From Fidelibacterota bacterium (lineage in GTDB: Bacteria > Fidelibacterota > Marinisomatia > SCGC-AAA003-L08 > TS1B11): DNA of 64,000 bases. The notes below the pieces were generated by a model. That model made no database searches and was not told the DNA's origin. It saw only the letters and a program-made list of their open reading frames with translations. Location: assembly GCA_004124875.1 (NCBI GenBank), contig SCKJ01000002.1, positions 434,001 through 498,000 of the forward strand, in the 5' to 3' direction. This document shows positions 27,487 to 35,923 of this stretch, in pieces. The position numbers were made by a program, and so were the translations under genes. The stretch's first letter is position 1; each line of letters starts with the position of its first letter.

Positions 27487-27514
27487 GATAGTTCTCGACG
27501 AAGGTAGAAAAAAT

Positions 27515-27535
27515 GGTTGCAATTAGGTTGCAATT
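27515..27535 (+). repeat. 11-bp-phased direct repeat (GGTTGCAATT twice)
   Basis: GGTTGCAATT at 27515-27524 and again at 27526-27535, repeat pitch exactly 11 bp, about one helical turn, 28 bp beyond the broken side of the tRNA-Met-like fragment. This arrangement is typical of arm-type binding sites of tyrosine recombinases. Confidence 0.6.
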
Positions 27536-27884
27536 CCGTTCGTCAGATATCGATAGAGTTTCCCTTCGTGTGGCGCGGGCCACGTTTTTCCCAGCTTAGG
27601 GAGATTAGACTTGGACGTCAAATGCAAAGCTTTATCTTTGGCGCTGAAACGTGAAATCAACTGGTCATAGCAAATTAGGAGACAAGAGCGAACTTGGAAG
27701 CAACGAGGAAAGCGTGAATGTCTTACACTACGCAGGTGACCTGCATCACAAAAGCGGTAGACGTGATGGGGCGCACATACTTGGGGTACTTACCCGTATA
27801 TGTTGATTGCGGTTCCGGCCACGGGCTTTTATTATGTCGAGGGATGTAGACTATATTGTTGAAGAATATGAGGAGAATAAGAAC
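27536..27884. other. intergenic region
   Basis: No gene seen. The end carries an AGGAG at about 27871 that serves as ribosome site for the lipoprotein starting at 27885. Confidence 0.4.
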
Positions 27885-28052
27885 ATGAGAATCGTGCGAA
27901 CCGGCTTACCTCTGCTACTCGTCTCCGCCCTGGCGGTCGCCTTCCCTGGCTGCCAGTCGACCACGGATCCGGACGACGGAGGCGTTCCTCCGGGCAAGGC
28001 CATCGTGGACCTTTCCATACAGGGCACCCGCGCCCCGCCGCCGGGAGTCTAA
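27885..28052 (+). CDS. lipoprotein, 5' part of a frameshifted gene
   Basis: ATG 27885 follows AGGAG at a suitable distance and starts a lipoprotein signal (LLLVSALAVAFPGCQS). The frame stops at 28050-28052 shortly after IVDLSIQGTRAPPPG. The -1 frame (codons in the phase of 28094) is already open from about 28022 and continues as a plausible single protein (SLTKAGAPWAVALDDSVV), so this is the first part of the gene continuing to 28855. The shift most likely lies in the GC run at about 28030-28045. Function unknown. Confidence 0.6.
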   Translation: MRIVRTGLPLLLVSALAVAFPGCQSTTDPDDGGVPPGKAIVDLSIQGTRAPPPGV

Positions 28053-28093
28053 CCAAGGCAGGGGCACCCTGGGCCGTCGCCCTGGACGATTCG

Positions 28094-28855
28094 GTGGTGC
28101 TGCCGGTGAAGGACGTCAATGGCGTCGTGATCGGCACACTTACCCTCACCGACGCCCGGGTGGCTCTCAAGGACATCGAACTGGAGTCCGATGATGAGAT
28201 CGATGGGGAGGATCTGGAACTCGACTTCCCCGGTCCCTTCGTGGTGGACCTCATCCATAATACGGTGATCCCGCCCCTGGACACGGTGATCGTCGATAGC
28301 GGCCGATACACCCAGATTGAAATTAATCTGGACAAGATCGAGGGCGACGAAGATGACGAGGGCGGCATCCAGCTGGTGGACCCCAGCGATCCCCTGTTTG
28401 GCAACAGCATCTATCTGGAGGGCACCTACACCGGCGCCACTGCCGGCGATTCTGTGACGGCTGTCCCGTTCATCCTGTCGTTCGACTTTGATGAAACCTT
28501 TGAGCTCAGTGGCGTGGGCGACTCAGCCGTGGGCTTTATCGCGGAAGAGGGTGTCGTCAATCCAATCATCATTGCCTTCCGCCTGGCCCGGTGGTTCAAC
28601 TTCAGCGACCCTGAAACCAACCCTGACGGCATCGACTTCAATCTCTTAACGGTTTCACAGGATACCTCAGGGCAACCCATCATCCTTCTTGATGAGGATG
28701 CCGGTGACATCAGTGACGCCAACGATGAAATCCGGGAAGTCATCGAGGAGAATATCGAGGAGTCGGCTGACTATGGCAAGGATAAGGATGGCGACGGGGA
28801 GCTGGGCTCCGATGAAGACGACGATCCCGATGAGGAGGATGAAGACGACGATTAG
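28094..28855 (+). CDS. acidic exported protein, 3' part of the frameshifted lipoprotein gene
   Basis: Frame open from about 28022; GTG 28094 is only a nominal start. The beta-rich body (VLPVKDVNGVVIGTLTLTDA; FVVDLIHNTVIPPLDTVIV; LIKE-DUF4382 style) ends in a strongly acidic tail rich in Asp/Glu (from about 28770; DKDGDGELGSDEDDDPDEED), likely calcium binding. Joined to 27885-28052 it would make a lipoprotein of about 320 residues anchored in a membrane. It precedes the fibronectin-repeat surface protein gene by 160 nt on the same strand. The DUF resemblance is a guess. A one-base deletion, real or a sequencing error, explains the break. Confidence 0.65.
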   Translation: MVLPVKDVNGVVIGTLTLTDARVALKDIELESDDEIDGEDLELDFPGPFVVDLIHNTVIPPLDTVIVDSGRYTQIEINLDKIEGDEDDEGGIQLVDPSDPLFGNSIYLEGTYTGATAGDSVTAVPFILSFDFDETFELSGVGDSAVGFIAEEGVVNPIIIAFRLARWFNFSDPETNPDGIDFNLLTVSQDTSGQPIILLDEDAGDISDANDEIREVIEENIEESADYGKDKDGDGELGSDEDDDPDEEDEDDD

Positions 28856-29015
28856 GCTGCCGTTTTGGTCTGCGCGAAAACAGAATGAGGTTTGAAACCC
28901 GCTAATTTTGGGGTGTAAACTCATCGTTAGGATGACCTGCGATTAGTGTGGAATTCTCTTTGAAAATGGTTCTTTCCTGGATGTCGAATGTGTCTTGATT
29001 ATCGGGAGATTGATT

Positions 29016-30305
29016 ATGGATCAGAGGTTATCTGTCCCTAAAGTCGCAATCCTTTTTGCCTTAGTTGGAGCCCTTAACACGGGTGTCTCTGCGCAAGAGG
29101 CTGACACCCTGGCGCCCGAGATCATCGAAGGGCCCGTGGCCTTCGGCATTACCGATTTGCAAGCCACCATCTTCTGGCTCACCGATGAGATTAGTGACAG
29201 CCGCGTCCGGTACCATATCGAGGGGACCACCGACACGCTGGAAGTAATCTTGACCGAGCTGGTGCTGGAGCACGGTGTGACCCTTACCAACCTTACTCTT
29301 GGGACCCGCTACCGATTTGAGGTGAGCTCCACCGATGCCAGCGGCAACGCCTCGGAGATCGAAGACGGCCGCTTTGCCACCCTGGGCGGCGCTGATGTGG
29401 ATGGTCCCATTGTTATCAGGGGTCCAATTGCCCTTGCCATCACGGACAACTCGGTCCGGATTGCATGGGTCACAGATGAGCTCAGCGACAGCCATGTGAG
29501 CTATCGCCTCGAAGGGACCACGGATACGACAGAGGTGACATTGCCAGAGTTGGTGTTGGAGCATAGAGTCACCCTCACCGGCTTGTTGAGCGATGAGAAG
29601 TACGAATATGAGGTCAGTTCTACCGATGGTTCAGGCACTACTTCAGATATCGAATATGACGATTTTGAAACTCTGGCAGGGCCCGACACTCTGCCGCCCA
29701 CGATTCTGACGGGTCCCATTGCGGAAGACATCGAGCTGGACCGGGCCACGATTGAGTGGGAAACCGATGAAGAGAGCGACAGTCGTGTGGAGTTTGGTCT
29801 AGATACTGCCTATTCATCGCTGGTTGTCTCAAGCAATCTGGAGGATGAACACGACATTACACTCACTAATCTGCTGCCGGATACAGTTTATCATTACCGG
29901 GTAGGGTCAACGGACCCCAGCGGCAATGGACCGACCTTCAGTGGTGATTTTGTCTTCACGACGAGCCGCACAATAGATGACGATGAGCCGGATATCTTAA
30001 CGGGACCGCTAGCAACGGGTATTACCGATATCCAGGCCACCATCGAATGGACGACTGATGAAGCCAGTAACAGTGAAGTGAGCTATCACATCGAAGGAAC
30101 AACGGATACCGTGCAGGTGACGTTGCCCCAAATGGTGCTGGAGCACAGCATCGTGCTGACCAATCTGCTGGCGGGACAGGACTATACCTACGAGATCAGT
30201 TCCACAGATGCCAGCGGCAATACGAGGCTGGAAGGGGATTTTGATTACAACCCTAGCCGGACCGGATACCCTCCCACCGCTCATCACCGAAGGTCCCACC
30301 ATTGA
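29016..30305 (+). CDS. fibronectin III-like repeat surface protein, 5' part (frameshifted)
   Basis: ATG 29016 follows GGGAG and starts a signal peptide (VAILFALVGALNTGVSAQ). Then come repeated modules of about 95 residues, each with IxxGP, a WxTDExSDSxVxY strand, LTNLxxxTxYxYxVxSTD and SGN; about four complete copies. The frame runs into a stop at 30305 after a nonsense tail (NPSRTGYPPTAHHRRSHH). The continuation is in the +1 frame: the sequence TACAACCCTAGCC at about 30246 would give the expected ...TLAGPDTLPP if one A were removed. The modules resemble purple-acid-phosphatase N or fibronectin III domains; the protein is likely a surface adhesin or scaffold. Confidence 0.75.
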   Translation: MDQRLSVPKVAILFALVGALNTGVSAQEADTLAPEIIEGPVAFGITDLQATIFWLTDEISDSRVRYHIEGTTDTLEVILTELVLEHGVTLTNLTLGTRYRFEVSSTDASGNASEIEDGRFATLGGADVDGPIVIRGPIALAITDNSVRIAWVTDELSDSHVSYRLEGTTDTTEVTLPELVLEHRVTLTGLLSDEKYEYEVSSTDGSGTTSDIEYDDFETLAGPDTLPPTILTGPIAEDIELDRATIEWETDEESDSRVEFGLDTAYSSLVVSSNLEDEHDITLTNLLPDTVYHYRVGSTDPSGNGPTFSGDFVFTTSRTIDDDEPDILTGPLATGITDIQATIEWTTDEASNSEVSYHIEGTTDTVQVTLPQMVLEHSIVLTNLLAGQDYTYEISSTDASGNTRLEGDFDYNPSRTGYPPTAHHRRSHH

Positions 30306-32091
30306 GGTGACCGACGGGGAAGCAATCTTCGAGTGGGAAACGGATGAAATCAGCGACAGTTTTGTCTTCTTCAAACTTGTTACGGATACTACTTACGCGA
30401 CAGTGGGAGACCCAGAACTTGAAACCGATCATAAAATTACTATCACCAATTTGATCGCTGGTCAATCATATGATTTCTTCCTGAGCTCCACTGATCCCAG
30501 TGGCAACACGGTCACAACAGCGCCGCAGGGTGCGTTGGGCAAACGTCTGGGTGTCGTGAGTATCGTAGCGTTCCATGACCAATTCCAGACACTGGCCCAG
30601 CCAGACGCTTTGGCACCGCAGATACTGTCAGGACCAACGGTCTTCACTCGCACCGATCAGAAAGTGGCGATCCGGTGGACCACCGATGAGCCTGCAGATA
30701 GCCACATCAAGTATGGGCTCGATGGGACTGCCCTCAGTGAGGTCAAAGCTGACGCCTCAGATGTCATCCTCCATGAAATCGCCCTGACCAACCTGGCGCC
30801 GGGTCAGAGGTATCAGTACCAGGTGCTGTCCACCGACTTCAGCAACAATGGACCTACGGCCAGTAACATTGGTGTCGTGACAACCAGCGCCGTGAGGGAT
30901 AGCCTGCCTCCCGTCATCATCGGCACACCAGAGGTGCTCTTCATATCTAACGACCGGGCGACCCTTGGGTGGCAGACCAATGAGGCCAGCGACAGCTTCG
31001 TGCGTTACGGTGGTAGCGCAGCCTATGGTCGCAACTATGGCTCAGCCGGCGATGTGACGGACCACACCCTTACGCTCAGCAACCTTGCGGCCAACACGAC
31101 TTATCACTACCAGGTGGCATCGGTGGATGCCAGCGGCAACGGCCCTGTCCTCAGCGGTGATCTAAGCTTCCAGACCCTGGACACTGCCGATGTGACGCCT
31201 CCGGTGATCACGAATGGTCCCAGCATCCTCTATTTGGCAGACACGGAGGCCAAGATTGCCTGGACAACGGATGAGTTAGGAGACAGCTATCTCGAGTACG
31301 GGCCGGATAATACCTACGGATTGCGCGAGTTGGTGTCCAAAGACAGCCGGGATCACAGACTATCGCTGACCAACCTGTCAGTCGGGGCAACTTACCACTA
31401 CCGCGTCGCCTCTACAGACCCGCTGGGCAACGGGCCGAGCTTCAGCGCCGACCAGACCTTCACCACAGCGGCCACGCCGGACACCGAGGCCCCCGCCGTA
31501 CCTGTAAATCTAGCCGGGGCGCGGATGGGCACCGAGATCGTACTTACGTGGCAACCCAATAGCGAGCCTGATCTGGCAGGCTACAACGTTTACCGCAGGC
31601 ACACCATCGACGGCGTGGTCAGTAGCTTCTTCCTGGTGGCCACACTGGTAACCGATACTGGTTATGTGGATGCGGCGGTCAGCGACGCAGTTGCCTATGC
31701 GTACGCCGTCACCTCCTTAGACATCTCCAGGAACGCCAATGAGAGCGCCCTTTCCGCGGCGGTGGATATCCTGGGCCCAACGACCGGCATAAGCGACGGG
31801 AGCAATCTGCCGGAGGAGTTTGCGTTGCATCCAAACTATCCCAATCCCTTCAACCCCGCTACTACGATCCGGTTCGATCTTCCGGAGGCTGTCCAAGTGT
31901 CCCTGAAGATCTACAACCTGTTGGGTCAAGAAGTGGTTGCTCTCAAAAATAGTGGGCTGGAGGCGGGCTACCACCAATTGATTTGGAGAGGCAGGGATCA
32001 TAGAGGACGTGAACTACCTACGGGCCTCTACATCATCCGCTTAGTGACGCCTAGCTATACAAAGTCCATCAAGATGGTTTTACTTAAATAA
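30208..32091 (+). CDS. fibronectin III-like repeat surface protein, 3' part with sorting domain
   Basis: Continuation of the gene from 29016 after a one-base shift near 30249; real homology starts at LAGPDTLPPLITEGP, so the ATG at 30208 is not a true start. It has four to five further modules (EWETDEISDSFVFFKL; GWQTNEASDSFVRYGG; AWTTDELGDSYLEYGP), then a fibronectin III-like domain (EAPAVPVNLAGARMGTEIVL), and the C-terminal sorting domain (LHPNYPNPFNPATTIRFDLP ... SIKMVLLK). The combined product would be about 1020 residues, exported and attached to or released at the surface. Confidence 0.75.
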   Translation: MPAAIRGWKGILITTLAGPDTLPPLITEGPTIEVTDGEAIFEWETDEISDSFVFFKLVTDTTYATVGDPELETDHKITITNLIAGQSYDFFLSSTDPSGNTVTTAPQGALGKRLGVVSIVAFHDQFQTLAQPDALAPQILSGPTVFTRTDQKVAIRWTTDEPADSHIKYGLDGTALSEVKADASDVILHEIALTNLAPGQRYQYQVLSTDFSNNGPTASNIGVVTTSAVRDSLPPVIIGTPEVLFISNDRATLGWQTNEASDSFVRYGGSAAYGRNYGSAGDVTDHTLTLSNLAANTTYHYQVASVDASGNGPVLSGDLSFQTLDTADVTPPVITNGPSILYLADTEAKIAWTTDELGDSYLEYGPDNTYGLRELVSKDSRDHRLSLTNLSVGATYHYRVASTDPLGNGPSFSADQTFTTAATPDTEAPAVPVNLAGARMGTEIVLTWQPNSEPDLAGYNVYRRHTIDGVVSSFFLVATLVTDTGYVDAAVSDAVAYAYAVTSLDISRNANESALSAAVDILGPTTGISDGSNLPEEFALHPNYPNPFNPATTIRFDLPEAVQVSLKIYNLLGQEVVALKNSGLEAGYHQLIWRGRDHRGRELPTGLYIIRLVTPSYTKSIKMVLLK

Positions 32092-32400
32092 GCTTGCCCT
32101 GAGCGAAGACGATGGGATCATCCTGAGTATGTGAGTTTGCAAGATCGCAGGATGGTGCTGCTGAAGTAGGAATGCCCCACCGATCATCAAACCGATTGGG
32201 CTTCTTGACAGTGTGGTCACGATATGGTCGCGTTGGGCCGGTACGTCGCTGGTATTGCAGAACAGATCGAGGGCTCACAGCGCAAACATCCCAGATTCCA
32301 ATCATAAGAAGTGGGCAAGAAATGAGCCACTGTTGGCACAGATTCGACCCTTCTCAGACCAAGCGAGGTCTCCACCGCAGAACGTGGGGGGATTAAAGCC
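32092..32400. other. intergenic region with an orphan sorting-domain 3' end
   Basis: No complete gene. At 32151-32169 the sequence GATGGTGCTGCTGAAGTAG encodes MVLLK-stop and is identical over 18 bases to the end of the subtilase-type gene at 43861-43878, but no sorting domain precedes it. It looks like a scar of a lost gene. Confidence 0.5.
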
Positions 32401-32928
32401 CTAGGTATAAATAATTTTAAATCGCGGGAACGCAAATCTGCCCCACAGGCCAATCATCCATTTCTGGGTGTCCAGATTTGGGAACCGATAGGATTCCAAG
32501 GAAACCAATGAACCGAGGATAGTGTATCGACCAAAATAGGGGTTTTGTAAGGGAACGGCCATCGCCCCCCAAATGATACTGCGAGTTCCCCCGTATTTTA
32601 CGCCGTCTACTGAATAAAATGTTTTACCAGCTGCTATCCCCAGCATACCGAATATGCTCCCTGACAAACTCACGTAGGATAGTTGACGTGGCGCTGTGGG
32701 AATGCTCTGGATGCCCAAAGCGATTGAAGTAATAATGGGGAAAACGAGGACGCCAAAGGTCACCTCTGCACCGTAACTAGGCCCCTCTCCAAATACATAG
32801 CCCAACCGCAGGCCACCGCCAATGTATTGGTTGAAATCGAGACCCTGGGCTGGGAGAGCACGCGGCGAGGCTAGGGTAATCGACAGACCGAAAATCAGCA
32901 GCAAGGGCCGGGAAGTTGGGGTGCGCAT
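32401..32928 (-). CDS. small exported protein, probably outer-membrane beta-barrel; unknown function
   Basis: 175 residues with a signal peptide (LLLIFGLSITLASPRALPAQ), then glycine- and aromatic-rich alternating segments (YIGGGLRLGYVFGEGPSYGA; VFPIITSIALGIQ; WGRFAFPRFKIIYT) ending in an aromatic-rich terminal strand, like a small outer-membrane barrel. No family recognised. It points toward the convergent plus-strand surface gene, with about 310 nt between them, and no partner gene is obvious. Confidence 0.6.
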   Translation of the reverse strand: MRTPTSRPLLLIFGLSITLASPRALPAQGLDFNQYIGGGLRLGYVFGEGPSYGAEVTFGVLVFPIITSIALGIQSIPTAPRQLSYVSLSGSIFGMLGIAAGKTFYSVDGVKYGGTRSIIWGAMAVPLQNPYFGRYTILGSLVSLESYRFPNLDTQKWMIGLWGRFAFPRFKIIYT

Positions 32929-33710
32929 GATTCATCCATTCCAACATGAAAATGTATTACCAACCAAAGTTACATTGTTTGGCAATCAGTTGGCACGGTG
33001 TTAACGAAGCCTGAATCATGGTAAGGGGTTTCGCGGAGTATAAGCATAGATGAACCAAAGGGCCGCTTTCGCGGACCCTTAGTATACCAACAGTATAGAG
33101 GCGGGTAGCCCCCGTCAAGCCGGAGGCTCCTGGTTTGGCCGGAGTTGTTCGCGAAATCTGCGTATTATTTGCGTATCAGATTTTCCGCGACTTCCTAAAT
33201 CACTGTATTTGTTAGGTGTTGCGGAAGGTGTCCGAGGGGATTTTAAGTCCGCTGCGTGGCTCTCTGTACGCTACTGTTATTATAGGCACTTACAGAGCGC
33301 TCTCAAAAAGTGATGCGTAAATAGTGTGTTATCTTTAGGCTGTGTGACTCCCCCATGCCCTGCCACAACTTGTCCCGAGAACTCCGCGAATCGGGATGGA
33401 TTTTCAGCACCTGAGATCGGGCTCATCTGAGACTCCTTCTGATTATAAAAGATAACCAAAAGTCTCTCTTAATTAATCAGGTTATTTTGCCCGAATTGTT
33501 CTGACGGGATACACTCTGGAGTCACAAGCCTGGAAGAGTAGATGTCCGCGGTACTTGGCCGCTACCCTGCGATGAGCCCTGCCTCTGAAATGGTGTCGTT
33601 GGGCAAGGTGCGAAGAGTCTGGTCCACTGCTACAACATGTATAGGTGGCGTTTATCCTAGGATTGTGATGCACAAAGTTTTCTATTGAAACGGCATAGGC
33701 TTGATAAACT
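32929..33710. other. long intergenic region with att-like site and decayed gene scrap
   Basis: No intact gene seen in 780 nt. GGGGATTTTAAG at 33236-33247 is identical to the core of the tRNA-Leu fragment at 49775-49786. TGCGTA boxes occur at 33159 and 33170 (11 bp apart) on one side and 33313 on the other. At 33549-33514 the minus strand reads ADIYSSRLVTPE, like the ...GIYIARLVTPE... segment of sorting domains in this window, in a frame broken by stops: a decayed remnant. Confidence 0.5.
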
Positions 33711-34295
33711 CTACTTCAATAAACGAACTTCGCTTTGCTTGTTGACGAATAAAAGTTGTTCTAATTGAGCTGCCGTCAGCCCTTGTGCGAAGCGGGCATA
33801 TTTTCTGAGCTCCTCCAATTTTTCTGGTGTAAACGGACGTTCAAATCTCGGGGATGCGGGCGTTGAAGCTGCAAGAATTGCTAGATTGATCACGGTTGGA
33901 ATCGAGAATATGGCCATGATAGGCAGCACCTCCGCATTCACTGACGCGGCAGCAATGCCAAGCAAGAGAGTTGGTACAACTTCAAATGCGATGAGCATGG
34001 GTATCCATTTTCTGTTGGAATAGCCCTTAATTTCTATGAAGTCTAGATCATTGACGTGAACACCTATGATTATCCCTCCTAATGGCATCTGTGCATCTGG
34101 CAAACCAGATTTAATATCAAAATAAATGGTATTGTCACCGATCGCCAACACTTCCCCCACCATTCCCGACTGGTCAAGCATGAAAATGGTGGCCGTGTCG
34201 CCACCAGATTTCAAAAGCTGAGTCTGTGCTGCGCAGGGCATCATTGCGACCAAAGCAAAAATGCAGAGCTTGCATACTCTGAGACGCAATTTCAT
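33711..34295 (-). CDS. exported protein with membrane segments, unknown function
   Basis: 194 residues, start ATG 34295 overlapping the stop of the upstream gene by 4 nt (ATGA), so the two are co-translated. Signal peptide (CIFALVAMMPCAAQ), a beta-rich middle with a short-SH3-like stretch (MVGEVLAIGDNTIYFDIKSG; NDLDFIEIKGYSNRKW), two hydrophobic segments (about 98-120 and 124-143) and a helical charged tail (FTPEKLEELRKYARFAQGLT). Not recognised. Coupling to the neighbouring lipoprotein suggests that the two act together in the envelope. Confidence 0.65.
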   Translation of the reverse strand: MKLRLRVCKLCIFALVAMMPCAAQTQLLKSGGDTATIFMLDQSGMVGEVLAIGDNTIYFDIKSGLPDAQMPLGGIIIGVHVNDLDFIEIKGYSNRKWIPMLIAFEVVPTLLLGIAAASVNAEVLPIMAIFSIPTVINLAILAASTPASPRFERPFTPEKLEELRKYARFAQGLTAAQLEQLLFVNKQSEVRLLK

Positions 34296-35890
34296 AATCC
34301 CTCCCCGAGTGGAATTTTCGTTTTGAAAAATTCGCTTTCAATGAGCCCTCGGTTTGCCAGCCAACTTTGTCTTAGTTGGGCAATTGTTTCATCGACACGG
34401 AGAAGATCAAACTGATACCCTGCTGACCGGGGCATCAGCCATTCCCCGCGTATCCACTCGGTATAATATCCCTTAGATTGAACGAACACTGTCTTTTCCA
34501 TTCTTTCGCTTGGTGGGATATTATAGTTGAAATAGTATGACTCACCCGGACTCGTAATCAGGAATTGATTATCGCTCTTCTCAATAAGTTCTAGAATATC
34601 ATCCCTTTTCTGGCCAGTATGATCATAGATTTCTGTCGGTAAAATTTTATCGACAAGCAGTGCTTCCTTGAGGGAGTTATTAGCTTCAAAAGCTACATAA
34701 TCTATCATGATATTATCTGGGAAAAACTCCAGACGTACACGCATTATCCCTTCCGCATCTTTACTAGCCGCCAATTCTACAGCTACATCTTTGCCAGCGA
34801 TGGGGCCGACATCCTTGAGGGAAGCTTGCTGTATCCATTTTCCGTTGCGATACACCTTAATATCCATACCAGAGTATGAGTTATAAATGGCATGATATTG
34901 TGATGCATACAGCAAATCCTTGTTCATTCTTTCTGTCCATTCCAGGGCTGCAATGCCTTGTGAGGCAAGGACCACATCATACAAAAGAATAGTGCTCAAA
35001 AGCGTATTCCTCAGGTGCAGCACTAGCTTTACATTTGTTGCTTTCTCTGGGAGCTTTAACTTTAAGTCTACCCAATCACTATAAACACCCTCAGCCAACT
35101 TCCTAACCATATTTGTATCGCTACGGTACCAGCGATCATCGCGGCTATGAAGGAGGTTGAAAACGTCTTCTCCTAGGGAATTAACTGCCTCGATCGGTGG
35201 TTGTAATGTTGTCGTCGCAATGAATCCACCTTTATCTGATGGGAAAAGTTTTGTGCCGATTTGATGGCTTACCGTTATAAGGGATAACTCGTTAATATAG
35301 TGTGTCTCAAGTGCTTCATTTGAGACCCGAACTTGGTAGAGTCCGTTCTGGGGTATTTTCTGGCTAAGTCGATCAAGGTCATTTTCCTGGAAAAATTTAG
35401 ACAGGCTATATGAGAATAGCTCGGCTTCAAGTTTATACTCCTTACCATCATGAGTGTACAGCGTTGGGCAAGAGCCGAAACAACACTTGGGGCAAGTGAT
35501 ACATTCAATGGAATAGGCTGTTATAAACCCGCCATACAGTCCGAGCAGGGTGGAACCTAATAAGCTTCCAGGCGAGCTCTTTAAATCGTAGTAGGACATT
35601 GCGCCAATGCTATCTAGCGGGATGGTGTATGGTTTGGATTCTAGGTCAGCGTGGTCGAGCCAGTAACGCGTTCCTACCCCCCGGATAGTGTCGTTTACAA
35701 CACTAAATCCATATGGGAAAAGCAGGAAGGATGCATCCATTAGGAATGCTTTAGTTGGCGATTTGATGCGCAATCCAGGAGTGATCACTTCTCGCTTCAA
35801 CAGGGTTACCCTCTTGCTTGGGAAACAGGCGGAGAAAACAAGACTAATAATTATCACTCCGAGCGTGAGCTTTTCTTGCCTTAACATCAT
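34292..35890 (-). CDS. lipoprotein with conserved Cys-rich CPxCCFGSCP motif, unknown function
   Basis: 532 residues, ATG 35890 (or 35887) after GGGAGGA. Lipoprotein signal ends ISLVFSAC (Cys22). Around residues 128-145 is a glycine-rich hydrophobic segment followed by ITCPKCCFGSCPTLYTHDGK and EYKLEAELFSYSLSKFFQEN. This 'C-P-x-x-Y-x-x-D-G-x-x-Y-x-L-E/D-x-E' pattern is shared by an uncharacterised bacterial family (from memory). Then beta-sandwich regions (NGLYQVRVSNEALETHYINE; VDLKLKLPEKATNVKLVLHL). The cysteines could bind a metal or form disulfides. It is translationally coupled to the 194-residue gene downstream. No function is assigned. Confidence 0.65.
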   Translation of the reverse strand: MMLRQEKLTLGVIIISLVFSACFPSKRVTLLKREVITPGLRIKSPTKAFLMDASFLLFPYGFSVVNDTIRGVGTRYWLDHADLESKPYTIPLDSIGAMSYYDLKSSPGSLLGSTLLGLYGGFITAYSIECITCPKCCFGSCPTLYTHDGKEYKLEAELFSYSLSKFFQENDLDRLSQKIPQNGLYQVRVSNEALETHYINELSLITVSHQIGTKLFPSDKGGFIATTTLQPPIEAVNSLGEDVFNLLHSRDDRWYRSDTNMVRKLAEGVYSDWVDLKLKLPEKATNVKLVLHLRNTLLSTILLYDVVLASQGIAALEWTERMNKDLLYASQYHAIYNSYSGMDIKVYRNGKWIQQASLKDVGPIAGKDVAVELAASKDAEGIMRVRLEFFPDNIMIDYVAFEANNSLKEALLVDKILPTEIYDHTGQKRDDILELIEKSDNQFLITSPGESYYFNYNIPPSERMEKTVFVQSKGYYTEWIRGEWLMPRSAGYQFDLLRVDETIAQLRQSWLANRGLIESEFFKTKIPLGEGL

Positions 35891-35923
35891 CGCAGTCCTC
35901 CCGTCACATCATTGATACTAGGT

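Noticed and set aside
26080..27490. Complete tRNA genes at the two tRNA-like sites
   Set aside because: No D arm or acceptor 5' strand on the upstream side of either site; only 3' halves are present.
28030..28052. Programmed -1 frameshifting in the lipoprotein gene
   Set aside because: No X-XXY-YYZ slippery heptamer or clear downstream pseudoknot; an ordinary indel is more likely.
33482..33673. 63-codon minus-strand frame as a gene
   Set aside because: No ribosome site or family match; another frame of the same stretch shows the decayed sorting-domain scrap instead.
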